Below, piece after piece: positions 1 to 10,000 of a DNA stretch of 40,960 nt (within the stretch, counting starts at the first letter, position 1; each line of letters opens with the position of its first letter). This DNA comes from Rhizoclosmatium globosum (Eukaryota; Chytridiomycota; Chytridiomycetes; Chytridiales; Chytriomycetaceae): positions 1 to 40,960 of the forward strand of contig MCGO01000284.1 in the NCBI GenBank assembly GCA_002104985.1, given 5' to 3'. Both the position numbers and the translations under genes were made by a program. The notes under the pieces were generated by a model. That model worked only from the letters and a program-made list of their open reading frames with translations. It was not told where the DNA came from and did not search any database.

Positions 1-166
1 TGAAGATAGGGAAGAATGAAATTAAAGACTTCATAATTTGCTTTATTTGCTTCATTCAAAAAACTATTCGAACCAACGGTTGGAATACCTGTATGTGCGA
101 GCTGTTAAAGCTCTGCTTCTCTATCTTAAGATAATGATGATAAGAGAACCCTCAATGCCGTTCCAA

Positions 167-241
167 AAGGAACCCTGGGTTTGAACCAGGGTCACCCATG
201 TGGAAGGACTGCTCTTTACCACTGTACTATATCCATTCCTC
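167..241 (-). repeat. tRNA-derived (SINE-like) sequence 1
   Basis: Read on the minus strand this 75-base stretch starts GAGGAAT and ends GTTCCTT, which pair as a 7-bp acceptor-like stem with two wobbles. It has a box A-like TAGTACAGTGG and a box B GGTTCAAACC inside a 5-bp T stem (CCTGG/CCAGG). No good anticodon stem can be drawn, so a working tRNA is unlikely. A tRNA-derived SINE head or tRNA pseudogene is the better reading. It lies next to the GGTAGCAT array. A second, diverged copy with the same two boxes is at about 890-960. Confidence 0.5.
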
Positions 242-267
242 TTTGGATAATTATCACACCAGTTTGG

Positions 268-656
268 AAGCATGGTAGTATGGTAGCATGGTACATGGTA
301 GCATGGTAGCATGGTAGCATGGTAGCATGGTAGCATGGTAGCATGGTAGCATGAATTTTGGTAGCATGGGTAGCATGAATTTTGGTAGCATGGTAGCATG
401 GTAGCATGGTAGCATGAATTTTGGTAGCATGGTAGCATGGTAGCATGGTAGCATGAATTTTGGTAGCATGGTAGCATGGTAGCATGGTAGCATGAATTTT
501 TGGTAGCATGTAGCATGAATTTTGGTAGCATGGTAGCATGAATTTTGGTAGCATGGTAGCATGGAGCATGGTAGCATGGTAGCATGAATTTTGGTAGAAT
601 GGTAGCATGGTAGCATGGTAGCATGGCACCATGAATTATGGTATGATGGCAGGATA
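268..656. repeat. 8-bp tandem array (GGTAGCAT) with GAATTTT spacers
   Basis: Dozens of copies of the 8-base word GGTAGCAT run head to tail. They are broken at intervals by GAATTTT, which gives a higher-order unit of several 8-mers plus one AATTTT spacer. Because 8 is not a multiple of 3 and the word makes no stop in several frames, long open frames cross this array. They encode only His/Ala/Thr/Met/Leu/Pro/Cys/Tyr repeats and are not genes. Confidence 0.9.
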
Positions 657-889
657 CCAGCAAAGTAGCATAGGAGAGAATTCAAGATTAGTGTTAAAAG
701 ACTGACTTTTGCAGGTCTAAAAAATATCAGCCTGACTATTTATACTGAACAATTTTTGGTAGCATCATTCTGATCTTATTGCAACATCCAAAAGCTTTCA
801 GATTGTTTTTTCAGTAACCTTAGAAATAGTTTATCTATTTTGTGAGGCATGGACTCAATGTAGCTACGTCTTTTTTTCATTATGCAAGT
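657..889. other. Unassigned spacer between repeats
   Basis: I see no coding frame, RNA gene or clear repeat here. It is AT-rich and separates the first GGTAGCAT array from the second tRNA-like copy. It contains one isolated GGTAGCAT-like word near 758. Confidence 0.5.
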
Positions 890-961
890 TTGATTTAGTA
901 CAGTGGTTAATCATTGTGGTAGCAAATGTGAATGCCTCTGGTTCAAACCCCAAAGGGGGGC
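890..961 (+). repeat. tRNA-derived (SINE-like) sequence 2
   Basis: The plus strand shows the same box A-like TAGTACAGTGG (about 896-906) and box B GGTTCAAACC (about 940-949) as the minus-strand copy at 167-241. The order and spacing are similar, and the sequence between is diverged. It ends in a G run followed by CTTTTGGTAGCAT, where it passes directly into the second GGTAGCAT array. A functional tRNA is not supported because no anticodon arm folds. Best read as a member of a tRNA-derived repeat family. Confidence 0.45.
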
Positions 962-1068
962 TTTTGGTAGCATGAATTGGTAGCATGTAGCATGGTAGCA
1001 TGAAATGGTAGCATGGTGGCATGGTAGCATGAATTGGTAGCATGGTAGCATGGTAGCATGGTAGCATG
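962..1068. repeat. Second GGTAGCAT array
   Basis: About twelve copies of GGTAGCAT with GAATT or GAAAT interruptions. This is the same word and orientation as the array at 268-656. It directly abuts the second tRNA-like sequence. Confidence 0.85.
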
Positions 1069-1089
1069 GGTCTAACCCAACTAACCCAA

Positions 1090-1578
1090 GAGTATAGAAG
1101 CTTTACTTATAAGAGTCCTTCCTTTCAAAATAGGCTATTGTTGAACCCTACCGAAATAGGCTATTCTCTTTTGAAGCTTTACTTATTAGTGTCCTTCATT
1201 CCAAATAGGCTATTGTTGAACCCTACCGAAATAGCCTATTTCTCTTTTGAAGCTTTACTTATAAGAGTCCTTCCTTTCAAAATAGGCTATTACGAACCCT
1301 ACCGAAATAGCCTATTTCCATTTTGAAGCTTTACTTATAAGAGTCCTTCCTTTCAAAATAGGCTATTGTTGAACCCTACCGAAATAGGCTATTCTCTTTT
1401 GAAGCTTTACTTATTAGTGTCCTTCATTCCAAAATAGGCTATTGTTGAACCCTACCGAAATAGCCTATTTCTCTTTTGAAGCTTTACTTATAAGAGTCCT
1501 TCCTTTCAAAATAGGCTATTGTTGAACCCTACCGAAATAGGCTATTCTCTTTGGAAGCTTTACTAATAAGAATCTCTC
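1090..1578. repeat. ~76-bp tandem repeat, about 6.5 copies
   Basis: Units start at GAAGCTTTACTTATAAGAG or its TTATTAGTG variant (near 1097, 1174, 1249, 1325, 1400, 1476 and 1551). Each unit carries an AATAGGCTATT word, the constant GTTGAACCCTACCGAAATAG, and a second AATAGGCTATT or AATAGCCTATT word. The open frame crossing it (1066-1326) is only this repeat read as protein. Confidence 0.92.
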
Positions 1579-1926
1579 CTTTCAACTATTCTTCTTCTCT
1601 TCATTACAGTCTATTACCTTGAAGCCTTATACCTGCTTATGAATCTTTTCTTGGGGGCTGAGGAATTTTTGGTCTTTCCAATTAACAGATTGAATGAGTG
1701 TCTTGATTGTTAAGGCAACCAAAAATTTAATTAGCTGATAGGATCAAGATTCAAATGAATAAAATTTGACTGGTTAAAGATTTAAATTGAAAATGGTGAT
1801 TTAATTGAAAATCAAGAAAGGAAGTGGCACCTTTGAAAATGGTTTAAAAAAGGCTGATTGTCTCTATAAAACCTTATCAACAAAATCTCTCTGAAGTAAA
1901 ACTCCCAAATGTCTTCCCATATCATG
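1579..1926. other. AT-rich spacer between two tandem arrays
   Basis: No open frame of note and no RNA gene that I can see. It is unique-looking AT-rich sequence linking the ~76-bp array to the ~20-bp array. Confidence 0.5.
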
Positions 1927-1929
1927 AAC

Positions 1930-2293
1930 TTGAAATAGCCTATTTTTCTGAAAATAGCCTATTTTCTTGAATAGCTATTTTGCTGAAATAGCCTATTTGC
2001 TGAAATAGCCTATTTCTTGAAATAGCCTATTTTCTGAAATAGCCTTTTTCTGAAATAGCCTATTTTTCTGAAAATAGCCTATTTTGCTGAAATAGCCTAT
2101 TTTCTGAAATAGCTATTTTCTTGAAATAGCCTATTTTGCTGAAATAGCCTATTTTCTTGAAATAGCCTATTTTGCTGAATAGCCTATTTTGCTGAAATAG
2201 CCTATTTTCTTGAATAGCCTATTTCCTGAAATAGCCTATTTTTAAGATATAGCCTATTTTTCTGAAATAGCCTATTTCTGAAATAGCCTATTT
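1930..2293. repeat. ~20-bp tandem array of GAAATAGCCTATTTTNCT
   Basis: About 18 imperfect copies of a 17-21 base unit built on AAATAGCCTATTT, a near-perfect palindrome. The unit core is the reverse complement of the AATAGGCTATT word in the neighbouring ~76-bp array, so the two arrays share a motif although their unit lengths differ. Confidence 0.92.
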
Positions 2294-2542
2294 TTTTTCT
2301 TTGAAGGTTGTTGATACATCATTGTTCTTAGTAAATCAAGAGGGAATTTAAATTGAGTGTGTCATTTGGCTTAATTTAGGTTTTTTTCATAGATCTTCCC
2401 TTTTTTTGTTGTTTTAAAGAGGTTGTTACTCTGGTTTTGTAGCAATGGGGATTTTTCATAAAGCAAGATTTGTCAAAAATTCATTTTTGTAAATCCCTCT
2501 CCTTCACAGTCTCCTCCTTCTTGCTTCTATCAGCAAGGGTGT
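2294..2542. other. Spacer left of the inverted-repeat segment
   Basis: T-rich sequence with no gene that I can support. It ends directly at the left copy of the 231-bp inverted repeat. No target-site duplication matching the right-hand junction is visible. Confidence 0.4.
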
Positions 2543-2773
2543 TTTAAGTAGAGACAGTCAGAGATCAGGACATCACAGTTATAATGGATCAAGTAATGAG
2601 GTATAGTTTGATCAAGAGCAGTTGCATCCCCGCGCATTTTTGAGCAGAGATAGAGAGTGTCACAATCTTTGATCCAAGTGTACTGTAGAGATGTTTGGGG
2701 TTGCAAATGGATCATCAGGACTCTGTAATCGTGATCCAGTGTTTCTGTGCTCTCCCGATTTCTCTCCTAGTGT
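2543..2773 (+). repeat. 231-bp inverted repeat, left copy
   Basis: This segment is, as far as I can compare by eye, identical over all 231 bases to the reverse complement of 10535-10765. Its outer end is TTTAAGTAGAGACAG and its inner end is CTCTCCTAGTGT. The bases beyond each end differ between the two copies, so the boundaries are sharp. A short open frame of about 60 codons runs through both copies but resembles nothing I know. The arrangement fits long terminal inverted repeats of an 8.2-kb element, or two oppositely oriented insertions of a short repeat. Confidence 0.9.
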
Positions 2774-2991
2774 GCAAGACGTTAAATTGCCAACTATGCT
2801 TGTTTACTTTATTAAATGTGGTTAAAAAATAAAAGATGTACAATCAGATTGTTCGTGAATTCTTGATTTGCAACTGTTTGCTCAATATGTGGCAGAAATA
2901 ACTTATACACAAAGATTTAACCCAAAAAGCAATGAAATCAAAAACTTTTCATATTAAAACATAGTCAGTTAAAAGAAGTGGATTTGAGGTT

Positions 2992-3408
2992 TAAGCTGTC
3001 TAACTTCAATTCTCACCAAGGTCACAAACATCCGACACATGCATCCACCACTCAATAACATCTATACAATCAACTTTAATAAGTTATGTTAGCTTTGAGT
3101 GGATATTCACTGTGTGCGGGTAAAACGTAACTTGAGGCTTTAGTCCAGAATCCTATCAGTACATGCTCCCACACCTCAAACACATCTATAAAGTCAAGTC
3201 AGAGTTTACTTTAGTTCTGAGTGGATATTAGTGGTGTGCGGGGAAAACGTAACTTGAGGCTCAAGTCAGCCAACTTCAGGCTCAAGTCCAGAATCCTCTC
3301 AGCTCATGCACCCATGACTCAAACAATCTATAAAGTCAAGTTTACTAAGACATGTTAGTTATAAGTGCATATTAGAGGTGTGAGGGTAAAGCGGTGACTG
3401 CGAGCCTC
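2992..3408. repeat. Three diverged tandem units of about 105-140 bp
   Basis: Three copies in a row share the words ACATCTATAAAGTCAAG, GAGTGGATATTAGTGGTGTG, GGGTAAAACGTAACTTGAGGC and AGTCCAGAATCCTCTCAGC with substitutions and small indels. Approximate units are 3045-3165, 3166-3306 and 3307-3406. The array sits between the left inverted repeat and the Harbinger insertion, so it would be subterminal in the 8.2-kb segment. Nothing coding is evident from 2774 to 3573. Confidence 0.75.
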
Positions 3409-3711
3409 AACCAATTTGGTAGAAATGGTCGAAAAAGGTTGAGAGTTAGAGCTTTCTTGTTGGTTTGTCCATGGGCAGTTACCAGTCTCACACAGTGGCG
3501 GTTGCTTCTTTATCTTTGAAGGCAGGTCAAGTTGTGGTGCTGAGGAGATACTGTGGCAAGGTGCACTGGAGGCATTAGGGGTGGTCAAAGTTGAGAAATT
3601 CGACATTTTGAAAAGTGAAGTTTCGTGTGTTTCAAAAGCGAAGATTGGGTGGGTTGAATCTCCGAGTTTCACCTCTTTTTTTTTCAGGACGGTCAAAGTC
3701 AACCACCACCA

Positions 3712-5132
3712 ATGCCAAATCTGAGTGAGCGAGCACGCCTTCTCCTTGCATTAAAGCGATTGATCCGAACTCAGTACACAGAAGAAAACGAAGATCGCTT
3801 CCTCAAGTACGCTCTCAATGATCAGTCTGATGCCAGCACTTGTAGTAGAAGTGATGATTCCGATTCCAATTTCGATTCGTCTGATTCAAGCAATAGTGAT
3901 AGCGATTTGATGAAGCTTGTGATAGAAGATCCTTTGGAGGAGCTTGAAGAGCTTATGGAGCTGCTGTATGATGTCAATTCATGTCGCTATCTGGAAGAGC
4001 GTGCACGAATGCCAAAGTCTAAGACTCTTCGTGCTTTAATATTCCAATTTCGAGATCCAAGCTTCAGAAGCAGAGCACGCATGAGCAAAGCCTCTTTTCT
4101 TCGACTTCTTGAAGCTATTGAGAACCATGCTGTGTTTCAAAACAATTCAAATAACAACAACACCCTGTTTGGATCCAATTGCTACTTACCTTGGAACGAT
4201 ATGGAACATATGGAAATGGTACAAAACTTGAGTCAACAGCACAAAACATGGGTGTGGGGAAAGGAACAGTTGTTCTCTTCACAAGACGCGTTACAACAGC
4301 AATTTTGTCACTGAAGCATCGTTACATTTCCTGGCCTTCAAAAAAGCAGCGAAAGCAAATGAGTCGTAAAATGCAACGAGATTACTGTTTGGCAGGCTGT
4401 GTAGGGTCAATTGATGGGACTCAAGTAGTGTTATACAGAAAGCCACCTGTACAAGGCGAGGTCTATTGGTGCTACAAGAAGTTCTATGGGCTCAATCTGC
4501 AGGTGCGTTGCTCAGGATTGTACCTGTTTGTCTTACCAATTGTGTTGTAGCTACTTTGTGACGATTCTCGTCGAATTCTTTGGTTTCAGACTGGCTACCC
4601 TGCTTCAATGTATGACTCCAATGTTTTTTCACGAAGTCTGCTTTATGCAAAGCCCGAACTCCACTTCAGTCCAGGTGAATACTTGTTGGGTGATTCTGGC
4701 TATACTCTGTCAAGCACAATGATTACTCCATACAACCGTGGAATGCAGGATATTCCAATTAATGAAGCCTTTAATGAGAAGTTCTCTTCTGCTCGTGTAC
4801 GTATTGAACATGTCAATGGTATTTTGAAGGGCCGATGGGCATCCCTGACTGGGTTGCGTTTGAAAACAACAACTGCCGAAGATATGGAATACGTCAATCA
4901 ATGGATAACAGCATGCATTATTTTGCACAATTTTTTGCTGGCTGATGAGTGGACAGAGTCAGATGGATGGTTTGAAGAAGAAACCCCATCGGAGGATGAT
5001 ATAGAGGAATTTGCCGAGTATGAAAGACTAGAGGAGGAATATGCGATCACTTTGGCAGGATTTGAGAGGTTAACAGGTACCGAGAAACGGGAAGAATTAA
5101 AGATCAAAATGATTCAACGCGGATTTATTTAG
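3712..5132 (+). CDS. Harbinger-type DDE transposase (one apparent frameshift)
   Basis: This is the transposase of the surrounding Harbinger element (DDE_Tnp_4 type). Exon 1 runs from the ATG at 3712 to 4502. A 48-bp intron (4503-4550, GTGCG...TGTAG) splits it from the last exon, 4551-5132. The N-terminal part is Ser/Asp-rich. The catalytic core is clear: GSIDGTQV (first Asp), YDSNVF (second Asp), LLGDSGY, and RIEHVNG with the Glu followed by LKGRWASL. The frame changes once near 4160, between the Asn run and the conserved PVWIQL. One extra C in the run ACACCCTG would restore the family's usual reading, so this is either a disabling mutation or a consensus error. Family identity is certain; activity is doubtful. 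Confidence 0.92.
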
Positions 5133-5135
5133 AAC

Positions 5136-6552
5136 CTAAAATAAACCATCTCGTATTGCTTTGGCTGCATCACCGAATGAAATTCCTGCTTCCTTTGAGA
5201 GAGCCATCGCCATATCAAAGAACTGCCTCTTCTCAGTCATCTCCAACTCCTTTTTTTGCTGCTCACTCTTGAGGGCCAGAACTGCCTTCTTATCATCACG
5301 TTCTTCTCTCCATTTGGTTTCCTCAAACCGTAGTTTCTCGTGTTTAACTGCCGCTTTCTCTGAAATCGCTTTCTGCAATATCTCATTCTTGGCAGCTTGA
5401 GCATAGTTGAACGCAGTGGAAAAGTCCATCTTCTTTGAAGAACTTGACGATGAAGCAGTAATGCTGGCCTTGATTTGAGTGTCGCTGATTGGTGACTTTG
5501 CTGACAGCTTTGCTTTGGACAACGTACTCTTGGTGGCCTTTGACTTTGGAGGTACTTGACGCTTCTTTCTTGTTGGGGACGGAATAGGGTCGTATTCGTA
5601 ATCGTTATATTCACTAAATAGTAGTTAGTCAAAGTTAAGATGCACGAAGTTCTCACCTGTCATTTTTGTCCACACTGAACAGTTCAGCTTCATCCTGAGT
5701 AGCTTGAGGTGTGATTGCTTCCTTAACGCCTCTAACTGTGCCTCGTGTCGCACCCACAAGAACAACCTCATCCTGGTCTTCATCACAGCTTTCAAATTCA
5801 GTATCCTCATTTCCGTCCTCACTGTTCTCACCATTCTCCTCATCCCCACTGTCCTCAACGTCCTCGGCACCCTCGTCACTCTCGCTGTTCTCACAACTCT
5901 CAGCATCCTCTTCAACTTCGCCATCCACTTCCTTGCCTTTCTCGCCGTCCTTATCAACGACAATTCCAACTTCAGTTGTTGCGAGAGGTTTGACGTTGAA
6001 TCGTTCGCCAAATAGTCGATCCAGTCGCACATACTGCGGGCACATACACTCCAGTTTCTCTTCAATTGTCCTGATTTCCTTCTCCTCATCGTTGTTAGTG
6101 AGGCCAAATCCTGTAGCTTGAGCCTCCTTCTTCGTCTTCTTGTACCTGCGACTTAATGTTAGTTCGATTCACACAACAGGAGTCACATGCCTTGTAATCC
6201 ATCCATCGTAGCGGTTCTTGACAGTTTTGGCGTCCCAACCACTACAGCAGGTTGCATTCACATGGTTCATGAGCTGTTTCAGCCCATCAACCTTCTTCAA
6301 CAACTGACCCGATTTCATCTTTGCATCCTTTGCAGCCCCGCCAACAACGATTTTGAAATTAGACGCAATCTCAAGCCAATTGATCATAGCGGCAAATTCA
6401 CCAGGTGTAGTAAATGTCCGCGTTGGTGCCTTTGTTGCGGACTTACGACCATGCCCTTTAGATCGCTTTCGTTTCAATGGACTTGGCGGTTTCATTGTCG
6501 GAAAGCCTGGCAAAGGCTCCGTTGGTGGCTGTAATGTTGACTTGGGTGCCAT
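5136..6552 (-). CDS. Harbinger-associated Myb/SANT-like DNA-binding protein
   Basis: This is the second protein of the Harbinger element, which in this superfamily binds the termini and helps the transposase enter the nucleus. Three exons are read: 6552-6191, 6145-5657 and 5613-5136, 442 residues in total. The first intron (6146-6190, 45 bp) needs a GC donor (AG/GCATGT) to keep frame. The second is GTGAG...TTTAG (43 bp). A basic N-terminus (PLKRKRSKGHGRK) is followed by a trihelix-like region (WDAKTVKNRYDGW, then YKKTKKEA, TGFGL, and CPQYVRLDRLFGER), which is typical of these proteins. A very acidic linker and a C-terminal coiled-coil-like Lys/Glu-rich segment follow. The frame is intact over the full length. 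Confidence 0.87.
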
Positions 6553-6728
6553 GATGGTGGAGGAGGGTGGTGAATCGTGAAACTGAAAAGCGAAAACTGA
6601 ATCGCGAAGTTGAAAAGCGAACCCAACCCACGCTTTTCGAATCCAAAAGCGAAGTTTGGACATTTTGAATCGTTGCTTTTCGGCATTTCCAATCTTGTTC
6701 AAAAACACCAACTTTGACCACCCCTATT

Positions 6729-7054
6729 GAGATGGAAGACAAAGAGGTGACAAGTCAGGTAGGCAAGAGCTCCAATAGGAGTCTGTGACGTGGGTCCTGA
6801 ACCAAGATCAACAAGGGCTGATGCCATGGAAGGTGTGGATTGGGCTAATATTCTGAAATAATTGTAAACACAGCAGCAATTCAGTGATCAAAGTGGCTGT
6901 GAGTTGAGCAAGTAGACCAATGCAAGTAAAGCAGTGAGCACAACTACAGTAGTGATAGGCATCTTGGTTAATAAAGAACTGAAATGTTTTATTGAGGTTA
7001 AATGAATGGTGCGTTTTTGTTTTGAGCCAGTGATACTTCTTTGTAAACAACTCC
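6729..7054. other. 3' flank of the recombinase-like gene
   Basis: No gene is seen. It lies between the Harbinger right end and the stop codon at 7055 and is presumably the 3' untranslated region and downstream part of the 8.2-kb segment. Confidence 0.5.
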
Positions 7055-10000
7055 TTAGCCTTCAGTTTCATCATCGTCATCATCATCATCATCATAATCT
7101 GTAGCCCAAGCCTCATCTTCACTGGGTGTGTTATTGTATCCAAGGGCTTCAGCATTATCATCCAGATACTTGAAAATCATGGAGTAAAAGGTTGCTAAAT
7201 TAGGATCATTAAATTCTTTAGGATATCTAGGATCAAGCCGTCCGTCATTCCTGGAATCAGTTTCACTTTCCTGACCATCTACTGATTCCTGCTCACTGGT
7301 GCTGGCTTTGTCCAAACAGTCCCTATTACTTTCACTGTTGTCTTCATCACAGAATTCATGCTCCTCAATGTTTTCATGACCAAATGTACTCTCACTCAGA
7401 ACAGAGTCAATTTCTTGATCAACGTTGCCATCACCAAGAGCACTTTCAGCCCCACCATCACTACTGTCACTGTCTGCAGCATCATCACTGTGTTCAACGT
7501 CAATTACTACTGAATCAAATACTCCTGACCCAGTGCCTGCTGATCTCGATCTTGAGACAGGTAAAGTACCTTGAGAATCAACTTCTCCTACCAAACAGCA
7601 CCAATGCCACCATTTATCAGATATGCTCTTCATTTTACGAATAACTGCAGCTCCGTCAGTAGTGGCCCCGTAGTTGAGTTGGTGGACCCTGGAGCTGTGC
7701 CCAAACTGTCTGCTAACAGTCTCATTCACAGTGGCTGCAGCAGCTTCTTCAAAGTCAATGTCATCAGCAAAAGATGCCATCATTTGTCGAGTGTGGCGGA
7801 TTCCCAGATTGACCCCGAAAATGTTCCAGAAACTTTGCATGTACAATCGATGCAATACTTTTACGTTTGTTTCAACACCATTTCTCAAGAACAGGTAAGT
7901 CTTGGCATGAATTTCCTCTTCATGGGTAAGGAACGACATCTTTTTGCGGATTCTCATATCTGCCCAGAATGCACTGAGAAAGCCATTAGTAATCTTATGA
8001 TTGATACTTTGCAAAGAAGCCTTACGTGTAGAGTGGATACACAAACACCAAATACTTCATAAGAATTTGTGCAAGCTTGTCTGGAACAAATCGAAAAACG
8101 TCCTTGTGGTATCCAGAGTTTGCACTCGACTTGTTGTACCTTTGAAGTAACGTAAGATGAGTCTTTCCTAATCATTCTATCAATACAAACCTCAAATTAA
8201 TGCAGAGTCTATGCTCCAAGATCATCAAATTCCTTTTTCCCAAACCAGAATTAACAATTGACGTCATTTGAAACTCAGTCGTACGAGGAGGCATTCCACA
8301 AAACAAGGTAAGACCCAGCATCAAAAGAGAAATAAACTTGTCAACTTGAACTGCTGTTTGTTAGATGTATAATACTAACCAGTAGTTGTGTAATACCTGT
8401 GTATTGTTCCATAGCATCAGCCTTATAAATACACCTGCCAGGTACAAAAAACATAGCTCTCAATTCTATCTTTTTCCTGAGATGCTCTTCCAGTCTATTT
8501 CCATTGGCTTCAGTGAAAATAGTGCTGTTGGCTGCATCTGTCATGAAGCTGTAGCCTGGTGTTGTATTTGCGACATTATCAGTCAAATGTGTTGGATCAA
8601 ACTTGAAGTTGGTAACATCCATTCCATACAACAAAGAGTCCAAGTCCTCAGATATAACTTGAAAGTAATTTGCACACCCTTCACGGAACATTGTCTTTGA
8701 AATCCCAACCCGATTGTCAATGACCAATTTTGGTTCATTTGGCAGAGAATAGTCCCAATGCTTGCTGATTAAATTGGCTGTGTTACTGCCCATCACAATC
8801 AATCCACAGACTGACTTGAACTGTTTCATTTTTGCATATGGAAGACTGTGTTTCCCATAGCTTACAAGCTCAATGACTTGATTGATCTCTCTTTTCCAAA
8901 CATTAATAACCAACATAAATAGAACATAACTTACTTTTCTTTTTCAGCTTTTTGCATCCAAGAACCAAAGGAAGCTATTTCTTGGCACCAATCCAAGACA
9001 AGACAACGAGAGGCAAAAAGAATATGAGTACAAGGCCCAGTCATCAGTTGTTCCTTGCAAAATGTGCCATCAGACTGCAAAAACTTGAGCATCAAGAACT
9101 CCTCCACTAAATGGATTCGGCTAGTGTCAAGGCCATCAAACCCAATGTCCTCGAACAGTACAATCCTCAATAATTTGACCAAAGCCTGTTGCTGGTTTTG
9201 AAAGACAGCATCTGTTCTGCAAAGAAGGGGGACATCAAGAGATTGAACAAATTCATCGACAGCCTCATTCACTTCTTCACGGAGTTTCGGCAGCTTTGTG
9301 CCAGTGGGTTTCCCTTCCATTCGAGCAATCAACATCACAACAAAAAGGCCCAGTGTTCTAGTGTAGATTGGAATACTGGTTTTGACGTCAATAGCTTTGA
9401 AAACCTTTCCTGCATAGCCAGAGTCATTTGTAGACTTACGACCAGCATTTTTGATAGCAGTGCGGGTTGGTTGCGTTCCAGGCAATGATGCCAACTCATT
9501 CACTTTTTCCAAGAACAGACGACAACATACAAAGACAGCTTTGGTATCTTTTGACTCCTTCAATAAGGCAATGTAGTTTGCAGGATTCTTGATAGCATCA
9601 ACCCCAAACACCAACTTGTCCCATCCCATCTACCATAAAATTAAGTAAACAACCACTTGCTATGAATATATTGAACTCACATTGTTTAAAAATGGTGTGT
9701 TTGTTTTGCTTGATGAGGCAATCAAACCAGCAGTTTCCAATCCAGTTGAGAGGTATGCTTTTGAACGTGATCCCGCTGTGTTTTTCACCTTTTTCTGTTT
9801 CCGAGCAAGGCTTTGAAGTTGCTTGGCTCTCTGACGAGCATCGAACCCTTCCTCAGGCTTAAACATTTTATAGATGCTACTGTGAACTTTTGTCACAAGA
9901 GTTGGCTTGAAAGCCCAGTATGGGTTATCAGAATGTTTAGTCCGACAGTGCAGTTTCATGGATCGTTCAGTCACACAAACATAGGGACAATCCAAGCACA

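Larger units (their letters stand above)
3577..6725. mobile_element. PIF/Harbinger DNA transposon, 3.15 kb
   Basis: The ends are 17-bp perfect inverted repeats AGGGGTGGTCAAAGTTG (3577-3593 and the reverse complement at 6709-6725). They are flanked by ATT on both sides (3574-3576, 6726-6728), a possible 3-bp target duplication. The family usually makes TWA, and shifting the frame by one gives TTA against TAT. Inside are the two genes typical of this superfamily, a DDE transposase (plus) and a Myb/SANT-like DNA-binding protein (minus). They converge with only three bases between their stop codons. The element is inserted between the left inverted repeat and the 3' end of the recombinase-like gene. 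Confidence 0.93.

Noticed and set aside
167..241. A functional tRNA gene
   Set aside because: Acceptor and T arms pair and the A and B boxes exist, but the D and anticodon arms do not fold and no anticodon can be assigned.
121..1326. Several long open frames on both strands, rich in HATMLPCY or FQNRLLLNP
   Set aside because: They are the GGTAGCAT and ~76-bp tandem repeats read as protein. Composition is fixed by the repeat word and there is no domain.
3355..3702. Minus-strand open frame of 115 codons
   Set aside because: It runs across the left end of the Harbinger element and through the tandem units, has no family resemblance and is a chance frame.
5704..6121. Open frames antisense to the acidic region of the Myb/SANT-like gene
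   Set aside because: They are shadows of Glu/Asp-rich coding read as Ser/Leu/Val on the other strand.
7384..8062. Plus-strand frames opposite the recombinase-like gene
   Set aside because: The minus-strand exons have consistent phases, splice sites and motifs; the plus frames do not.
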